Below are positions 61,772 to 64,000 of a stretch of DNA of 64,000 nucleotides, piece by piece. The stretch comes from Shimia sp. GTDB taxonomy: Bacteria; Pseudomonadota; Alphaproteobacteria; Rhodobacterales; Rhodobacteraceae. The translations under genes and the position numbers were made by a program. The stretch is taken from the NCBI RefSeq assembly GCF_022448905.1, contig NZ_JAKVCW010000005.1:1-64000 (forward strand), in the 5' to 3' direction. Every line of letters begins with the position of its first letter. The first letter of the stretch is position 1. Below the pieces are notes generated by a model. It worked only from the letters and a program-made list of their open reading frames with translations. It had not been told where the DNA came from and made no database searches.

Positions 61772-64000
61772 TCAGAGTTGTGAGATCACGTCTTTGAGCT
61801 GGGACAGTTTGATCGGCTTGGCCATATGGGCGTTCATGCCGCTGTCCAGACAGGCGGCGCGGTCTTCCGGCGCGGAATGGGCGGTGAGGCCAATGATATG
61901 GGTGCGGAAATCGCCGTTGGCCCCTTCCAGGCGGCGGATTTCGCGGGTGGCGTCCAGACCGTTCATCACCGGCATGGAAACATCCATCAGCACCAGATCT
62001 GGGTGGACGTCTCGGTAACACTCGACCGCCTGCTCACCATCACTGGCTGAGTGGTGCGTAACACCCAAGCGGTTGAGGAAAATCTCGATCAACTTCCGGT
62101 TGGTCTTGTTGTCGTCCACAATCAATATGGTCTTGTCGGAAACAGGTTTGGTGAGTTCCGTGGCAACGCGTTTTTGAGCCGTACCATTGGCTGGCTGGTT
62201 GTCATGTATTTCCAGATCCGTTTTCCGACGGGTGTTTGCTTTGTGTGGCGTGGTCAACGCTTCGAGAAGCTTTGCGGTTTGAACCGGCTTGATCACCTCG
62301 CTATCTGTGAAGTCGTGTTCAGACCCGTTCTGATGGATGGCATCGTCCATCGGGCGCAGCGCAATCACGCGCGTGTGCGTATCCCCTTTGATGTGGTGAA
62401 TCGCGCGGAATAGGTCCTCTCGGTCCATGTCGGGCAGTCCCATCTCCGTCAGGACGACATCATATGGCACGCCGTTGGTTGCCGCTTCGCGCAGGCTTTT
62501 TAGCGCCTCGTTTGCGGATTCAAAGGTGGTCACCTGCCCGTGCCAGGAGGACATTACCTCGTTCATCACAAACAGCGCTGTCGGTTCGGATTGCAGCACC
62601 ATCACCTTCATATCGTTGAGGCTGGCGCCATCGATGGGGAGAGACGGCAAAGGCGTATCTGGCTGCACAAGTGGCACGTTGAAGGTGAAGGTGGTGCCGG
62701 TGCCGACAGTGGATTTTACCCAGATGCGACCGCCCATCAGCTCCACAAAGCCCTTGGCAATGGCGAGGCCGAGACCGGTGCCCTGGTGCTTGCGGCTGTA
62801 GGAGCCATCGACCTGCGTGAATTGGTCAAAGACGGTGGCCAGTTTCTCTTCGGGAATGCCGCAGCCGGTGTCACAGACATCGACCTGCATGAAGGGTTTG
62901 CCGTTCTCGTCTTTGAGGGTGGTATTGATCAGAACATACCCTTCCTCGGTGAACTTGAGGGCGTTGCCAACCAGGTTGATGATGACCTGCTTGAGCCGGG
63001 ACTCATCGCCCAGCAACGATTTGGGCAAGTCCGGTTCCACACGTGTGATGAGATCCACGCCAGCTTGACCAGCTTGGTACGACAGCATCTGGGCAGTGTT
63101 TTCCACCAGCTCCAGCGGGCGGTAGGGCTCGTCACGCAGGGTCATGTGACCGCTGTCGATTTTAGAGAAGTCCAGAATGTCGTTGATGATGTTGAGCAGG
63201 GTGGTGCCGGAGGTGTGAATGGAATCCACCAGACCCAGCTGGTTGGCGGTCAGGTCGGTGTCTGACAAAAGTTCCGTCATGCCCAACACGCCGTTCATCG
63301 GGGTGCGGATTTCGTGGCTCATACGGGCCAGGAATTGTGACTTGGCCCGTTCGGCGGTTTTGGCCTGTTCTGCGACCACCTGAAGCTCTGCGTTTTTGGC
63401 GTTCAGATCGTCGGAGGAAATCTCCAGTTTGGTTTGGGTGTCTTCCAGGGATTTCACCCAGGCACGCAGGTTGCCCAGCATCAGGTTGAAGCTGTCGGCG
63501 AGGCTTTCGACCTCATCGTTGGTGCGGATCACGATGGACTGGTTCAGGTTGCCCTTGGCGGCGCGTTCGGTGGCGCTGTTGAGGCGGGCCAGTGGCTCGG
63601 TCAGGCGGCGCGAGATCCAGATCGACAGCAGGATGCCGGTGAGGGTGAAGAAAACGCCAAACATCAGGTTGCGGCGCAGCACCAGGTTGACCTCGCGGTT
63701 GGCAGCAGTGCCGTCCAGATCGAAGCGGATGGTGCCGTAGTTCACATTGCCATAGATTGCGGGCACGGCCACCTGAATGCGGCCCTCTAGGTTGCGGATA
63801 TGGGTGGTTTCGGAGGCGACGGCCTCGGTGACCAGCGGATCTTCGACGCGGCCCAAAAACAGTGCGTTGCCTTCGGACGAGCCGTTCACCAGCAGGAAGC
63901 CTTCGGGGTCGATGAAGCGCAAGGCTAGGATGTCGGGCTGGCGCATCAGTTCCTGGTAGATGATGTCGAGCTCCGCCGGGCGGCCCTCAAACAGGTACGG
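61772..64000 (-). CDS. Hybrid sensor histidine kinase, N-terminus outside window
   Basis: At least 742 codons; the frame runs off the right edge. Visible order: end of a sensory domain, a transmembrane helix (FFTLTGILLSIWI), HAMP, coiled coil, HisKA with H-box MSHEIRTPMNG, an ATPase domain (GTGLGLAIAKG), a first receiver-like domain with an altered active site, and a second, complete receiver (LIVDDNKTN, phosphoacceptor in LVLMDVSMPVM). The layout resembles BarA/ArcB-type kinases but lacks a visible C-terminal phosphotransfer domain. The signal is unknown. Confidence 0.88.
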   Translation of the reverse strand, partial: PYLFEGRPAELDIIYQELMRQPDILALRFIDPEGFLLVNGSSEGNALFLGRVEDPLVTEAVASETTHIRNLEGRIQVAVPAIYGNVNYGTIRFDLDGTAANREVNLVLRRNLMFGVFFTLTGILLSIWISRRLTEPLARLNSATERAAKGNLNQSIVIRTNDEVESLADSFNLMLGNLRAWVKSLEDTQTKLEISSDDLNAKNAELQVVAEQAKTAERAKSQFLARMSHEIRTPMNGVLGMTELLSDTDLTANQLGLVDSIHTSGTTLLNIINDILDFSKIDSGHMTLRDEPYRPLELVENTAQMLSYQAGQAGVDLITRVEPDLPKSLLGDESRLKQVIINLVGNALKFTEEGYVLINTTLKDENGKPFMQVDVCDTGCGIPEEKLATVFDQFTQVDGSYSRKHQGTGLGLAIAKGFVELMGGRIWVKSTVGTGTTFTFNVPLVQPDTPLPSLPIDGASLNDMKVMVLQSEPTALFVMNEVMSSWHGQVTTFESANEALKSLREAATNGVPYDVVLTEMGLPDMDREDLFRAIHHIKGDTHTRVIALRPMDDAIHQNGSEHDFTDSEVIKPVQTAKLLEALTTPHKANTRRKTDLEIHDNQPANGTAQKRVATELTKPVSDKTILIVDDNKTNRKLIEIFLNRLGVTHHSASDGEQAVECYRDVHPDLVLMDVSMPVMNGLDATREIRRLEGANGDFRTHIIGLTAHSAPEDRAACLDSGMNAHMAKPIKLSQLKDVISQL

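Overview
The window looks like the replication-origin region of the main chromosome of a marine alphaproteobacterium of the Rhodobacteraceae (Roseobacter group). This rests on gene order and protein families: parB-parA-rsmG-mnmG-mnmE-rho-hemJ to the left of an origin-like gap, maf-aroE-coaE-dnaQ to its right, the regB/senC/regA redox cluster, addAB, a TIM44-like protein and a hemD-mic60-hemY locus. No rRNA, tRNA, prophage, insertion sequence or CRISPR array was seen. Species cannot be named from the sequence alone.

Layout. 0.2-7.1 kb, mostly minus strand: Nudix hydrolase, UDP-glucose dehydrogenase, a secreted RTX metalloprotease, a small exported protein, then grpE and hrcA. 7.2-10.0 kb, plus strand: rph-rdgB-hemW-DUF454. 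10.0-17.4 kb, minus strand: parB, parA, rsmG, mnmG, mnmE, rho, hemJ, with two perfect 16-bp parS sites inside rsmG and at the start of mnmG. 17.4-17.8 kb: probable oriC, with an AT-rich block and four DnaA boxes. 17.8-24.1 kb: maf-aroE-coaE-dnaQ, secB and fxsA on the opposite strand, then a TIM44-like gene, mltA and an Smr gene. 24-30.4 kb, minus strand: MFS transporter, lipoprotein hydrolase, and hslV/hslU separated by two unrelated genes. 30.5-43.5 kb: an orphan kinase-fold gene, trxA, addA, addB, murU-like, amgK-like, tsaE, a PAS protein and regB. 43.5-44.8 kb: senC and regA, divergent from regB. 44.8-48.4 kb: a leucine-dehydrogenase/Lrp/GNAT/HD block bounded by short inverted repeats. 48.4-53.5 kb: a small exported protein, ahcY, a C39-like protease gene, VOC and Gfo/Idh genes, a DUF2853 gene and a candidate small RNA. 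53.5-56.7 kb, minus strand: tsaD-gpsA-yciI-EVE-DUF1761. 56.8-60.4 kb: hemD-mic60-hemY. 60.5-64 kb, minus strand: D-amino-acid dehydrogenase and a hybrid sensor kinase cut by the window edge.

How it fits together. Close to the origin, most genes point away from oriC and so are co-oriented with replication. Origin firing (DnaA boxes), origin segregation (ParA/ParB/parS), proofreading (DnaQ) and break repair (AddAB) lie within about 20 kb. Four haem-related genes are scattered through the region (hemW, hemJ, hemD, hemY), together with the RegBA/SenC redox circuit. The parts least explained by known families are the C39-like gene and the repeat-rich spacer before it, the candidate sRNA near 53.4 kb, the inverted repeats around the leucine-dehydrogenase block, and several operator-like palindromes.
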